Assembly: GCF_000970085.1 (NCBI RefSeq)
Contig: NZ_CP009506.1
Coordinates: 3,038,001-3,102,000 of the forward strand
Source of the DNA: Methanosarcina siciliae T4/M
Lineage (GTDB): Archaea; Halobacteriota; Methanosarcinia; Methanosarcinales; Methanosarcinaceae
Reading direction: 5' to 3'
DNA: 64,000 nucleotides
Numbering within the stretch: position 1 is the first letter of the stretch; each line of letters begins with the position of its first letter. Shown here one piece after another: positions 1 through 9,441 of this stretch. The notes beneath the pieces are model-generated. The model ran no database searches. It was not told where the DNA came from and was given only the letters and a program-made list of their open reading frames with translations. Made by a program: the position numbers and the translations under genes.

Positions 1-752
1 TCGGTGGAGTTCCAGTATGTCAATGAAGGTGCGGTGGTTCCGGAAGTTGTCGCAATAACTCCATTATCGATGAAATTGTTGAGGTATATCGTATTTACTC
101 CAATGGCAGCGTTTGCATAGAATTCAATGCCGGCATAAGCATTGGAAATAATATTATTTCTCGTCACGATAGTGTTTCTACCAGTATCGTATAAAGTAAA
201 CGCTGCGCCAATGTTGGCTGTGAATGTATTATTACTAATTATTGTATTGTTGCTTGATTTTATTGACATAGCAGCATATTTACCAGTACTATTCGAAACA
301 ATGTTGTGTTCGAACGTTGGATTTTCAACCTGCATTTTTATTCCTGTACTACTGGTTAGTCCATCAAACAAGCAATCTCTGATAATTACATCCGAAGCCG
401 TACCAGTATCTGATCGAATGTTTGGTTCCGTCGTTATTTTCATTCCCTCAAGGACAGTTCCGGTTGCATTTGCAGAAGTCGCAGTTTGCGGAATATCTAT
501 TCTATCATTAACGGTTACTAGATCAGATCCTTCCCCGATGATACTTAGGAATGGGATACTGACCTCAAATGCTTCATACGTTCCGGCCCTGATATAAATC
601 GTATCGCCAGACGAAGCGGCGTTGACGGCCGACTGGATACTGGTGAAATCTGCTCCGCCATCATCATCGACGTACCAGGTATTTGCTTCTGCAGGTGTTA
701 TTAACACCGTGCAAAGAAGGGAAAACAGAATTATAAATATTCTTTTATTCAT
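1..752 (-). CDS. Secreted NosD-like right-handed beta-helix protein, C-terminus beyond the window
   Basis: The frame is open from an ATG at 752 down to the window edge, so the gene is cut at its 3' end. About 250 residues are visible. The N-terminus is a typical signal peptide (MNKRIFIILF, cleaved near ITPAEA). It is followed by the opening seen in archaeal surface beta-helix proteins, WYVDDDGGADF then SIQSAVNAASSGDTIYI, and by Asn-rich turns (NNTIISNNTF, NAYAGIEFY) typical of parallel beta-helix (NosD / Beta_helix) rungs. The likely place of action is the cell surface; the substrate cannot be told. A ribosome binding site (AGGAGAT) lies about 10 bases upstream of the ATG. A second beta-helix gene with the same opening, broken by an IS, lies at 57330-59324. 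The fold is well supported and the function is not known. Confidence 0.8.
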   Translation of the reverse strand, partial: MNKRIFIILFSLLCTVLITPAEANTWYVDDDGGADFTSIQSAVNAASSGDTIYIRAGTYEAFEVSIPFLSIIGEGSDLVTVNDRIDIPQTATSANATGTVLEGMKITTEPNIRSDTGTASDVIIRDCLFDGLTSSTGIKMQVENPTFEHNIVSNSTGKYAAMSIKSSNNTIISNNTFTANIGAAFTLYDTGRNTIVTRNNIISNAYAGIEFYANAAIGVNTIYLNNFIDNGVIATTSGTTAPSLTYWNST

Positions 753-1333
753 ATAAAACTATCTCCTATAAATCAAAATATATTCACCTAAAAGATAATT
801 TTAGATATAGCATTGATTTTCATAATTTAATTCATGTTATATGCAGGTCTTTTTTTCAATAATTCAGTCTCTGCATGTCTATTGACTTCTCTCCTTTTAC
901 TCTATAGAAGCCGTAAATATATGGAATCTAACTACTTGATCAATGAATGAAGTTAACATTTTTTTAACAATTTTCATAAAATAATGATTAAGAATTAGAT
1001 TTCGTAATAACTATTATTTAAATATTCTTAATTAATGCAAATATAATAATTTATATGCATAACAAATATTAAAAATATATTAGATTATGTTATATAATGC
1101 ACATTAATAATTCCATCTCATCGTATTATCCCGAAAAAATTTGTATTCTTTATGTTTGCTTGAATCCTCAATCGATTGTGATACACCAAAAAATTTAGGC
1201 TTTTGCACTTGATCTTGTACATCAAGTACATTAGCCATTACATACAAAAGAGAGACTTATCAAAACCTCTTATTTTATGTATCACTTTATCCAGGAACAA
1301 TATCCGATGTGTGTTTTTTCTACAGTCTTTTGT
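753..1333. other. AT-rich intergenic region
   Basis: About 580 bases between the start of the beta-helix gene and the stop of the DUF3344 gene, both on the minus strand. It is very AT-rich and presumably holds the beta-helix gene's promoter; a TATA-like stretch on the minus strand lies near 1050-1060. I see no gene or RNA that I can support. Confidence 0.5.
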
Positions 1334-2863
1334 TTATTGTTTAAGAACCAATTTTACATAGTCGGTATAAATTTCGCTGTCGTATCTGTCAGTTTTACTG
1401 TTCTGTTCCGCCAGTAAAGTTATTAACTTGTCATTGCTGATGTAGTCGCCAAGGTTAGCTATTTTTTCTCCGGTCAGGGTCTGCTCGGCTGCATCAGAAC
1501 AGATGTCCAGTTGTTCATAAGCACCAGTATTATAGTTCCAGATGTAGAGAGTAACGCCATTTCCATCATCATTCAAGCCTTTGCCATTCCAGGTTACGTT
1601 GATTGCATCGAAATAGGAGGCATTGGAACAACAACTAACGTTGAACACAAACCGGTGTGCTGCATAGTTATTATTAGCAGCTTGATTGTCCTGGAACTGA
1701 CCATCGTCATATTTGATCTTCTGGTACTCATCACTATCTGTTGGATCCGTTGTATATACAAATTCGGTATTTGGAACATCGTTAGCACTCGGTGCTTTTA
1801 AAGGAGTCTGAGATTTGTACGCAAACAAACATATCCCTGCCCTCCCCAGCGTTTCATTGCTGAAGTCGTAGATAAGGGATTCGTCCTCTACGGTCAGCAG
1901 AGCAAGCGGGATCTTGAAGTAGCCGCTGTATTGCGGCCTGTCATCTTCTTCGTTTCGGCCGTATGTCATATAGCTGTCAATTCCACTGGAAATTAAGCTT
2001 GTGACGTTCCAGCTCTGCCATTGGAAATATGATCCCTGGTGAGGGTTGGCCCAGGTCAACTGATCATCATTGTTGAAGGTGTAGTTTCCGTTGAAACTCG
2101 CAAGGGGGAGGACAGTAAGGTTAGCTTCCCCGGGAGTATAAACGGCTGACGTATTGAAGGTAGTATTCCCGGTGTAACTCTGATAGTAATCTGTCAAATA
2201 TGAGTCCGTATCATGGCCCTGGTTCACCCAGTAATGAGTTACATTACAGGACTGATTGTTGTATGCCACCACCAGGACGATCGCTTTCACCCGGCCGTCC
2301 CATGGAGCACTGCCATCCGGCTTGCTCACGTTCACAATTGTTGAGGCAGTTGATGAGTTGATGATGTCAGTCACGTCATACCATATCAGGAAATCGCTCG
2401 TTACACGGTTACAGTGGTCATTTATCCAGACCGGACCACTGCCCCCATCAGCTGGGAACGTGTAGGTTGTGTTCATGATCTCAGAGCCCAGAGTTTCGTA
2501 GCCGGAGCCATTGTAAAACTCCGTAGTGACTTTCTGGGAATAATTTGCTTGCATATTTCCGATATAGGAGTCTATATAGAGCCTTGCCCATGTGACATCA
2601 TCTGGGTCACACGGTAAGGTGGAGGAGTTCCACACAAGGTCTGGATTATATGCTTGATCAAACCCGGGATAAGCATCAAACCACAGGTCTCCGGTTACTG
2701 TACCGTATGTACCGTTCTCTGTGGTAAGGGGAACTCCTCCGAGGTACGGGTCTGCTGCGGCAGGAGAGGCGATTGCAAATAAAAGCACCAGTGCACCTAA
2801 GAGGAGCGGGGGAGCGATCGGCATCGTGGCGCCTATTTTTATTGAATTTTCTTTTTTAAACAT
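1334..2863 (-). CDS. Secreted DUF3344 protein
   Basis: A 509-residue secreted protein made of a single DUF3344 region. I chose the ATG at 2863 over the upstream in-frame TTG at 2878 because GGAG lies 9 bases before it. The signal peptide (residues 1 to about 37) ends at ASPAAA before DPYLGG. DUF3344 hallmarks follow: GTVTGDLWFDA, VTWARLYIDSYIGNM, NRVTSDFLIWYDVTD, VLVVAYNN and HYWVNQGHDT. These are repeated in the N-terminal modules of the giant proteins further along the window (10000-16344, 36337-41514, 42771-46550). It therefore looks like the minimal single-module member of the family. No membrane anchor or C-terminal sorting motif is visible, so the protein may be released or held by partners. 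The biochemical function of DUF3344 is unknown. Confidence 0.85.
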   Translation of the reverse strand: MFKKENSIKIGATMPIAPPLLLGALVLLFAIASPAAADPYLGGVPLTTENGTYGTVTGDLWFDAYPGFDQAYNPDLVWNSSTLPCDPDDVTWARLYIDSYIGNMQANYSQKVTTEFYNGSGYETLGSEIMNTTYTFPADGGSGPVWINDHCNRVTSDFLIWYDVTDIINSSTASTIVNVSKPDGSAPWDGRVKAIVLVVAYNNQSCNVTHYWVNQGHDTDSYLTDYYQSYTGNTTFNTSAVYTPGEANLTVLPLASFNGNYTFNNDDQLTWANPHQGSYFQWQSWNVTSLISSGIDSYMTYGRNEEDDRPQYSGYFKIPLALLTVEDESLIYDFSNETLGRAGICLFAYKSQTPLKAPSANDVPNTEFVYTTDPTDSDEYQKIKYDDGQFQDNQAANNNYAAHRFVFNVSCCSNASYFDAINVTWNGKGLNDDGNGVTLYIWNYNTGAYEQLDICSDAAEQTLTGEKIANLGDYISNDKLITLLAEQNSKTDRYDSEIYTDYVKLVLKQ

Positions 2864-3929
2864 AAGTATTTTCTCCAAATTTTGTTAATTTTTGAGTTTT
2901 GTTTAGTTAAAATTCTCATTTTGAGTGAATTTTTGGTTGGTTTTCTTTCATGCCCTGCTGCTCAAGTAAGATTGGAGTGGTACTTTTCAGAAATTGGGCA
3001 GCAGGTTTTACTACTATCAGCTCCTTTCTGTTTTTGTGGAGTTGCTTCATTTCCGGTCCATCATTTGATTTTTATTTTGGAAGTTCTCTGAAAGGTACTG
3101 TCCAGTAAGTTTTATATGGATATCCTGAAATAATACAAAATAGCCTGGAAATGGATTATTTTCATCTTTCTCCAGGTCATCCTCGACGGTTTTATAGTGG
3201 GAACTGTCGGGCGGTAATGTGCAAGAGTCTGGATCGGTCCTTATTCTATCCAGACTCTTTCTGTCCAATAATTCAATCACCTTTTCTGGATACCTCAGAT
3301 GACTGATCGTCGGAGATCTCTCTATATCCTGGTTTACCTGATACTGGCCAGTGGACTTTGCAGGTCAGGTTCCGAATTTTTTTACCTGTCGTAAATTTTG
3401 GACTCCACTTCCCTTCGACATAGTAGTAATTTTTTGCCATTTATATAAAGTTATTTCATAGATTTAACGTATTTTTGTATAATTTTTTCATATTATATAA
3501 TAAATATTTTAACTAATTTCTTACAAATGTATATAAAAAAGTATCAAAAGTTTTAAATTTATTTTGTTTTTATTCGATATTGGTTGGCAGTGTTTCGTTA
3601 ACTTAAGCCTCATGTCTACATCTCTATGTCAAAAGTATCCTGTTTCCGGCATTGATTTTCCCGAATATCATTACAGGGTTTTCATTGTAATGTTTACTAC
3701 AATGTTAATTATGGAAGTCGCATTTTATTATTTCATAATAAATATAATAATTAAGTTAGGGCGTACCGACTGTTTGCGGTTATATTCCGAAGATCAGGAG
3801 AGTTTATAACAGTAAATAAATATATATTCATATTTGATTATATGTATATTATAATTAATAATATTTAATTATATTATTATCAGTTTTATTTATATTTAAT
3901 ACTAAAAAATAAACGAAAATATCAAATAG
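2864..3929. other. Intergenic region, possibly with decayed coding DNA
   Basis: About 1 kb with no convincing intact gene. On the minus strand between about 3050 and 3440 there are two adjoining open stretches in different frames, the upper one containing YYYVEGKWSPKF and the lower one YPEKVIELLDRKSL. This could be a frameshifted gene remnant, but I do not recognise the family. The rest is AT-rich. Confidence 0.3.
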
Positions 3930-3965
3930 AATGGAAGCATACCTTATGCCTTTTTTTAATTCCGT

Positions 3966-4160
3966 TTAACTGAGAATACAAAATAATGGAGTATGATAAT
4001 CAAAATTGTGCTGGCGCACTCCGCTGCAAATATTGTTGAAGATCAACTCGCAATCCTTTTTAATTCGCTTATTGTAGAATATATTGTATCGATACTTTGG
4101 CACCAAAACAAAATAGTAGGTAATCTGGCCATAGCCATGGCTAATACTGTTCAATTCCAA
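3966..4160 (-). pseudogene. Truncated IS200-type transposase TnpA
   Basis: The N-terminal part matches the start of TnpA Y1 (HUH) transposases: GYGQITYYFVLVPKYRYNIF, followed by the KDCELIF helix. Full-length TnpA is about 130-150 residues. Here similarity stops after some 50 residues, before the HUH motif and the catalytic tyrosine, so the product cannot be active. The first codon available in this frame is TTG. Confidence 0.65.
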
Positions 4161-4175
4161 TGAACATCACATCCA

Positions 4176-4205
4176 GGCTATAGGTGGCTGGCACCACCTA
4201 TGGCC
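4176..4205. repeat. Subterminal hairpin of the IS200-type element
   Basis: An imperfect palindrome with a 12-bp stem including one T-G wobble; the perfect core is ATAGGTGG, a 6-base loop, then CCACCTAT. It lies just upstream of the tnpA remnant, where IS200/IS605 elements carry the hairpin recognised by their transposase. Confidence 0.6.
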
Positions 4206-4236
4206 ATGATGCCAAAAAAAGCTCATTTACAAAAAA

Positions 4237-4264
4237 GAGACTTTTTATTATTTTCTGGTTTTTC
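4237..4264. repeat. Left terminal inverted repeat of the mutator-like IS
   Basis: Begins GAGACTTTTTATTATTTTC and pairs with 5806-5833 with three mismatches. The 8-bp target duplication lies immediately outside. Confidence 0.75.
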
Positions 4265-4327
4265 GTTTTCCCTCTATATCGTGCAAAACAATAAAATTTT
4301 AATTATATTGATATATTTTTTCTATTT

Positions 4328-5614
4328 ATGGGAAAAGGAAACATTGCAATAGATAAATCAATGATAAAAACAATAGTTGACGGCAAAATAATAATTCCTT
4401 TGCCAAAAGTTTTGGTTGAAAATCGATACTATCCTATGTTCTCTATATTCTCCCCTACTCAGTGTGATAGTTGTGGAAGTAAATTACATGTTAACTCTCA
4501 TCACACTCGTTTTATTATATCACGTTACGGCACTATATCTCTCAATGTTACATACTGGCTTTGTCCCACTTGTAAGAAACATTATCATGATCAGGTTATT
4601 GGTGTTCAGGGTTCTGCAAATTACAGTTCTGAATATTATGATACACAAATAAATGTCAGATACGATGGACGATGCAGTCTGCACAATTCTCGGCGAATTG
4701 GGGAAACATATACAGAAGGAGTAATTAATGTCTGTGGAAGAGCTCCTTGTCCCACTTCATTGTGGTTATATGAACAGAAACTAGCAAAACTTTCAAAGCA
4801 AGAACTTTTGAACCAAGGAGTTAGCTTTGAAGAAACATTGTATGTTGATGGGAATTGGATCAAGAATGGATGGAAAAAAAAGCTTGAAGAATTTATTGGA
4901 ACGAAACTCACAAAGAAAGAATGGAAAAAAATGCGATATAAATCTGTTTACGTTGTTGCTACCAAAGAGAAGGTCATTTTAGATTTTGAAGTAACTGAGA
5001 GGTTACCAACAATTGAGGCTCTGATGCCTCTTTTTATACGAATAAAGAACCGATTTCCTGAAGATAAAATCAAAAAGATTGTTTCTGATGAGGATAAAGC
5101 GATCATTGGAGCCGTAAAAATGGTCTTTCCTGAAGTGACTCATTCTTTTTGTGTGTTTCATCAATTAAAAAACGTTAGTAAGAGGTATTATGAGGAATTC
5201 AGTTCTATTGAAGAGATTCCAGATAATGATAAGATTACCTACAATGAGATATCTCAATTGATACTTTCTGATACGGTTATCAGTGCTGTTGCGCATATTC
5301 AGAAGATACGAGAATTTAACTCTGATCTTGAACTTTCTGAAGCGTCTCATAAAGCGATTTCTTATGCCGAAGAGATTTTCAGCAAGAATGTGAGCTTCTT
5401 GAAAAAAGGTTTTACACCTGAGACAGATAATACAATGGAACAGATATTTTCTTTGATATGTGATATAGTAGACAAAGCGAGGTCATTCAAAACCGATAAT
5501 GGACTAACTAATTTTTGTTACAATCTATTTACTTTTTTCAACAAACGGTGTTTCAGCACTGGAAAATGGAAAGGTTTCTCACCTTTAATGAGAGCAAGAT
5601 TCCAATATGGATAA
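4328..5614 (+). CDS. Mutator-like DDE transposase
   Basis: A 428-residue transposase that catalyses DNA cleavage and strand transfer for the surrounding IS. The N-terminus has a zinc-binding pair of CxxC knuckles (C46/C49 and C79/C82). The DDE core is readable: D174 in YVDGNW, D254 in IVSDEDKAI, the family signature HSFCVFHQLKN (C275, H278) after a predicted helix, and E371 in TDNTMEQIF. The CxxH signature between the second Asp and the Glu is characteristic of MULE-type transposases. The frame is intact between two well-matched terminal repeats, so the element may be active. The start at 4328 has no strong ribosome binding site; an in-frame ATG a few codons later (MIKTIV) is possible. Confidence 0.85.
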   Translation: MGKGNIAIDKSMIKTIVDGKIIIPLPKVLVENRYYPMFSIFSPTQCDSCGSKLHVNSHHTRFIISRYGTISLNVTYWLCPTCKKHYHDQVIGVQGSANYSSEYYDTQINVRYDGRCSLHNSRRIGETYTEGVINVCGRAPCPTSLWLYEQKLAKLSKQELLNQGVSFEETLYVDGNWIKNGWKKKLEEFIGTKLTKKEWKKMRYKSVYVVATKEKVILDFEVTERLPTIEALMPLFIRIKNRFPEDKIKKIVSDEDKAIIGAVKMVFPEVTHSFCVFHQLKNVSKRYYEEFSSIEEIPDNDKITYNEISQLILSDTVISAVAHIQKIREFNSDLELSEASHKAISYAEEIFSKNVSFLKKGFTPETDNTMEQIFSLICDIVDKARSFKTDNGLTNFCYNLFTFFNKRCFSTGKWKGFSPLMRARFQYG

Positions 5615-5805
5615 TGCTAGAATTGGAGAATAATTAGTTCTTAAACTTGATGGCTTATAGCTGTAGCTGTCGGAAATTCCCACAAAAATAGTTCCACAAT
5701 TTGGAAAATTTTGGTGGATGCTTGTGTGAATGAATCAACATTTTTAAATGAGTGAATTGATTTGCTCAAATTGGGATAAAATTTTGTGGTTGTCTTGAGA
5801 TTGAA

Positions 5806-5833
5806 GAAAAACCAGAAAAAATTAAAAAGACTC
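5806..5833. repeat. Right terminal inverted repeat of the mutator-like IS
   Basis: Inverted partner of 4237-4264. It is followed directly by the second copy of the 8-bp ACAAAAAA target duplication. Confidence 0.75.
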
Positions 5834-6112
5834 ACAAAAAAAGTGATGATTTAGATATTTAATGAGAAAAACAAAGAGGCGAGGGTTCACTTCATCCCCA
5901 ACTTAGACAGGCTGTACGTGAATTACCACTAGTAATAAATGAATTCCTTTTTTTTGATTTAAAGGGCTTATTTGCTTTCTTTTTACACTTTTTTATTACT
6001 ATCAATAATTGTCGGACAGCCTCAAAAGGTCGGGGTATTCGTGACCCTCAGCGCTCCCATTGCAATAAAGGGCGTATGTGAAAAATGGCAAAACCTCACA
6101 TGACTAATTTTA

Positions 6113-7729
6113 TTAATTAACCAGTTTAACAAGCAATTCGGCTTCTGTCGGAGGTTCTGCAAGAGCTGCATACACAGAGAAATGAGTGAGTTCGGCTGAA
6201 ATTCTGTTTTCATTGAGAGTACTGTCAATCAACGTCCATGTGGAATTAGTCTCATCATAGCAGTAGATGGATGGTAAGTTGCCCTCTATTGAGTTGTTGA
6301 GACCCAGGTCGAGCCGGACAAAAGGATCGAACTCCGCTCCATCAGGCCCGAGTTTACAATAACATTTCCCTGCCAGATATAAAGAGCCTGGAAGAGCCAG
6401 TTCATCTGCCTGTGTTATTGTTATTGCTTTAAGGGGTTCATTCTGGTTATCACTCAACTTTGTACCTTTTGGAATGAATACAAAAGCATCAAGAGCTTCG
6501 TTTTCCACCGTGATATCCAGCAGAGCATAGCCATTTTTGTCCAGATAAGATGAGAGGTCGGCTCCTGAAGATAGGGTCACTTGTGTTAGGTTTTTGTTGT
6601 TATACGGCATGTATGAAATATTTTTGTATAAGGTGATGATATTCTCGGAATCGGAACTTTCGGTGTAGAGCTGTCCGCATAAATCTGAATATGCATGGGC
6701 TTGCGGCACCCGATGGGCTCCAAGCTGCTCGGAGCTGATACTGTAAGAAAAAGTCTTTTGTTCTTCCGGATCCAGCACAAACTCCCAGTTTAAATAAGAA
6801 GAACTGTCCGAACTCAGACTGTCATCCTCTAAAGAAGAGATATTAATTACCGTGAAAGTGGCCGGCAGTAGGTCAAAAAGCCGGACATTCACTGTTCTTT
6901 CCTGGATATTCTTTACTGACACTGTAACATACACAGGACTTCCCGGGAAACCTTCTGAACCCGCGTTTTTGTAGATATTCAGAGGTTCGGCAACCTCAAT
7001 TTCTACATCATCGGAAAAGAAATGCTCACCGGAACCATCTTCCCAGTTCACGTTTACAGTAATGTTATAATTTTCTTTTACCTTTTCTGGAAACTTAAAC
7101 CTCAGTTCACATTTCTTTTTCGAGCCCTTATCAAGTGTCACTTTTTCCGGACATCCCTCTCTGACAAGGAGCCCGTCCGAATCCAAATCTAGGCCTATCT
7201 TTTCGGCTTTTACCTGCCCTGTGTTTCGAAGTTCCATATCAACGATTACCTCATCATTAAGCAGGTATTCATCTTTGTCCTCTTCGAGATCAAGTTCCAG
7301 AATCACATTTTCTTCAATATCTTTTTTTGTTTCAAAAAGGAGCTCGGCTTTTGGGGAAAAAAGGCTGCCAAACATCGGAAGGTTTCTCTGGTCAGTTACA
7401 TTAAATGCCTTCAGCCTTAGATTCTTGTTATCCATATAGCACCAGCCAGAGCTGTTATTTTCCAGAACCGCATCCTCAAGGATTGTGTCATTTTTCGACA
7501 CCCGAATCCAGACCATACCGTATCCGTCAAATTTTAGTGCTTCCAGGGTGTACCCGTCTTTGGAAACGAGAGAGTTTTCAAGTCCCAGGGTAACGGTCAG
7601 GTTGTCCCAGTCATCTTCATTTGCCGATGCAGGTAGAGAGCTTGAGAGTAGAAACAGGGCAGTGAAAAGAGCTAAAACCGCACAGAAATGATATTTTCCG
7701 CTCCTTTTTTGGCTTAACTTTTTGTTCAT
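6113..7729 (-). CDS. Secreted beta-sandwich surface protein, second gene of an operon
   Basis: A 538-residue exported protein. The ATG at 7729 is preferred over the in-frame TTG at 7744 because it overlaps the stop of the upstream gene as ATGA (translational coupling). The signal peptide ends near SLPASA. Residues from about 40 to 140 (VTLGLENSLVSKDGYTLEAL, then GYGMVWIRVSKN) resemble a domain seen in Methanosarcina S-layer-associated proteins, though the match is weak. Two CARDB/DUF11-like beta-sandwich stretches follow (VDMELRNTGQVKAEKIGL and VYVTVSVKNIQERTVNVRL). There is no transmembrane segment or dockerin at the C-terminus. It probably works with its operon partner at the envelope; the specific function is unknown. 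Confidence 0.75.
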   Translation of the reverse strand: MNKKLSQKRSGKYHFCAVLALFTALFLLSSSLPASANEDDWDNLTVTLGLENSLVSKDGYTLEALKFDGYGMVWIRVSKNDTILEDAVLENNSSGWCYMDNKNLRLKAFNVTDQRNLPMFGSLFSPKAELLFETKKDIEENVILELDLEEDKDEYLLNDEVIVDMELRNTGQVKAEKIGLDLDSDGLLVREGCPEKVTLDKGSKKKCELRFKFPEKVKENYNITVNVNWEDGSGEHFFSDDVEIEVAEPLNIYKNAGSEGFPGSPVYVTVSVKNIQERTVNVRLFDLLPATFTVINISSLEDDSLSSDSSSYLNWEFVLDPEEQKTFSYSISSEQLGAHRVPQAHAYSDLCGQLYTESSDSENIITLYKNISYMPYNNKNLTQVTLSSGADLSSYLDKNGYALLDITVENEALDAFVFIPKGTKLSDNQNEPLKAITITQADELALPGSLYLAGKCYCKLGPDGAEFDPFVRLDLGLNNSIEGNLPSIYCYDETNSTWTLIDSTLNENRISAELTHFSVYAALAEPPTEAELLVKLVN

Positions 7730-9441
7730 AGCCTTTTCCCCCAACTTCGATATTTTATGAATAAAACTGCAGAAATAAACCCGAATACTCCGTAAATTGG
7801 GGAGATAACCGCCTTTTTTTCATATCCTCTTAACTGGGGAGCTAAAACAGACTGATTAACAGTTTCCGTTTCATTATCGAGAGATTTCGTTTCGTTATCT
7901 GGCCCTGAAGAGATTTTAAGATCGGATTGAGAAGATACTTTTCCCTCTACAACAATGAGCTCCTTTCCGGTGTTGTTTTGCCCATCTACCGCAGATACGA
8001 CTATTGTATTGGAACCCGAAACTACAGGCACGCTGGCACTCCAGCTCTCGCCTGAAATCAGGGCTTTTTGCCCGTTAACATCAACTGTGAGATTTTGGCT
8101 TGTATCTTCAACTGTCCCGCTGACTGTAAGGTAGCCGCCATCTACCCGAGCCCCATCTTCCGGATAATCAATTTCAAGTTCTGGAGGGGTTAGGTCCACT
8201 ATCTTAGCAAGAAAAGGAGTATTCCAGTTGTTTACTTCACAGGTTTCTTTTTTATTGTTCGTGTAGTCAACATAAACTTTCAGTGCCTGTTCCCCATCCC
8301 AAGCGGGTTTCCAGTTGAACTCAATTGTTTTACTCTTTCCGCTAGAAAGGGAAGATACGGGAGCAGTAGAAACAATTTCTCCATCGGCATAAAGAGCTGC
8401 CTGAAAACCATATGCAGAATCCTTACCAATATTTTTGATGCTTGCTTTTATGGTGTTGTCTTTCCCTGCATAAAGTAAAGGAACGGTAAGCCTGGAGACG
8501 ATAAGGTCAGAAGTTCCTTCTTCTCCCGTTCCCAAACTCAGAGCAGCCAGTACGGGATGCACGTAATCTTCCTCGTCTCTTTGGAATTTGAGTTCGTTGT
8601 CGTCTTCTTCAAGCAAATCCAGTACATCGAAGAATTTGAAGTCAAAATAACTTTTTGAATTTGCAATGTCGTTACTGTTCTCCCCGTCAGAGAGCTGTTC
8701 TTCGTTAAAATAAAGAGAATCATCAAGCCCCGGAGTCCCGCAGAGATACACCACGGCCAGGTTTGCAGTGTTATACTTGTCCATATCCACCTTGCCCGAG
8801 AAGTCCGCATACGCTTCATCATGAGTTGATGCCAGAGTTTCGCTCCAGCCTTTCCCGTGCAGGTTTATGTTTCCTTCTTCAACCCAATATCTTGTGCTCT
8901 GTCCCTCTTTATCTTCATACACTGCGGCCAGGATTATGCCGTAAACCCTACCATCAATGTCTCCTTCAGTCTGGGCTTCCACAGTTACGGGCCCGGTACT
9001 TATATTCGTGCCCACATCATAGGCAATCCAGTAGACTCCATGTCCCGTGCAGTAGATAGTGGGGTTCTGACCCTCCTCATCCCCCTTATCGTTTTTACCC
9101 TCCAGATCCAGGCTTTCGAACTCCTCCCCGTTAATAGTAAGGTCAAGAGTACCTGTTTTTTGTTCTGTGCCTCCCCACACCCCTACATAGACCCGGGCCC
9201 AGGTTACGGCATCTCCAGGCACATTGAACTCCTGCACATAAGGGGTTTTCTTAAGCCCTTCCCCCCCATCGACATAAAGCCCGCCTTTTACAGTGCCCGA
9301 GGTAATTTCAATCAGTTCATCCTGTTCAGGTGTGCCTTCGAAATTGTAAGTTGCGAGGCATGGAGTAATATAAATAAAAAAGATAAGTAGCCCTGCAAAG
9401 TACAGGAAAAACCTGTTCAAATTCCTGCTTTCTGACGACAT
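7726..9441 (-). CDS. DUF3344-CARDB surface protein with C-terminal membrane anchor
   Basis: 571 residues, first gene of a two-gene operon; its TGA overlaps the next start by ATGA. The ATG at 9441 has GGAG 8 bases upstream. Domains in order: signal peptide (cleaved about residue 31, after CLA), DUF3344 (about 36-305, with VTWARVYVGVWGG and RYWVEEGNIN), CARDB (about 312-405, SRLTVPLLYAGKDNTIKASI, ETCEVNNWNT), an Ig-like module of the glucodextranase B type (about 415-485, LEIDYPEDGARV), an Asn/Glu/Thr-rich spacer, and a hydrophobic helix (about 545-562) followed by KYRSWGKR. The layout, with exposed modules on a polar spacer and one C-terminal helix plus basic tail, resembles archaeosortase substrates, but the PGF signature is absent, so plain membrane anchoring is the safer reading. 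Confidence 0.8.
   Translation of the reverse strand: MSSESRNLNRFFLYFAGLLIFFIYITPCLATYNFEGTPEQDELIEITSGTVKGGLYVDGGEGLKKTPYVQEFNVPGDAVTWARVYVGVWGGTEQKTGTLDLTINGEEFESLDLEGKNDKGDEEGQNPTIYCTGHGVYWIAYDVGTNISTGPVTVEAQTEGDIDGRVYGIILAAVYEDKEGQSTRYWVEEGNINLHGKGWSETLASTHDEAYADFSGKVDMDKYNTANLAVVYLCGTPGLDDSLYFNEEQLSDGENSNDIANSKSYFDFKFFDVLDLLEEDDNELKFQRDEEDYVHPVLAALSLGTGEEGTSDLIVSRLTVPLLYAGKDNTIKASIKNIGKDSAYGFQAALYADGEIVSTAPVSSLSSGKSKTIEFNWKPAWDGEQALKVYVDYTNNKKETCEVNNWNTPFLAKIVDLTPPELEIDYPEDGARVDGGYLTVSGTVEDTSQNLTVDVNGQKALISGESWSASVPVVSGSNTIVVSAVDGQNNTGKELIVVEGKVSSQSDLKISSGPDNETKSLDNETETVNQSVLAPQLRGYEKKAVISPIYGVFGFISAVLFIKYRSWGKRL

Larger units (their letters stand above)
3931..4210 (-). mobile_element. 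Remnant of an IS200/IS605-type insertion sequence
   Basis: This short stretch holds a truncated tnpA (3966-4160) flanked by hairpins of the kind found at IS200-type ends: a 12-bp stem at 4176-4205 upstream of tnpA and a small GCATA/TATGC hairpin at 3937-3949 followed by a T-run downstream. Most of the transposase is missing while both ends seem to be kept, which suggests an internal deletion. The limits are approximate. Confidence 0.55.
4237..5833 (+). mobile_element. Complete mutator-like (MULE/IS256-superfamily) insertion sequence
   Basis: A 1.6-kb element with a single transposase gene. Its ends are imperfect 28-bp terminal inverted repeats (4237-4264 and 5806-5833, 25 of 28 positions matching by eye, containing TTTTCTGGTTTTTC). 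It is flanked by an 8-bp direct repeat, ACAAAAAA, at 4229-4236 and 5834-5841. An 8-9 bp duplication fits mutator-like and IS256-type transposases. The target lies directly beside the IS200 remnant. Confidence 0.8.

Noticed and set aside
3047..3280. 77-codon minus-strand open frame as a gene
   Set aside because: No recognisable family, start or conservation; at best part of a decayed gene, noted in the intergenic entry.
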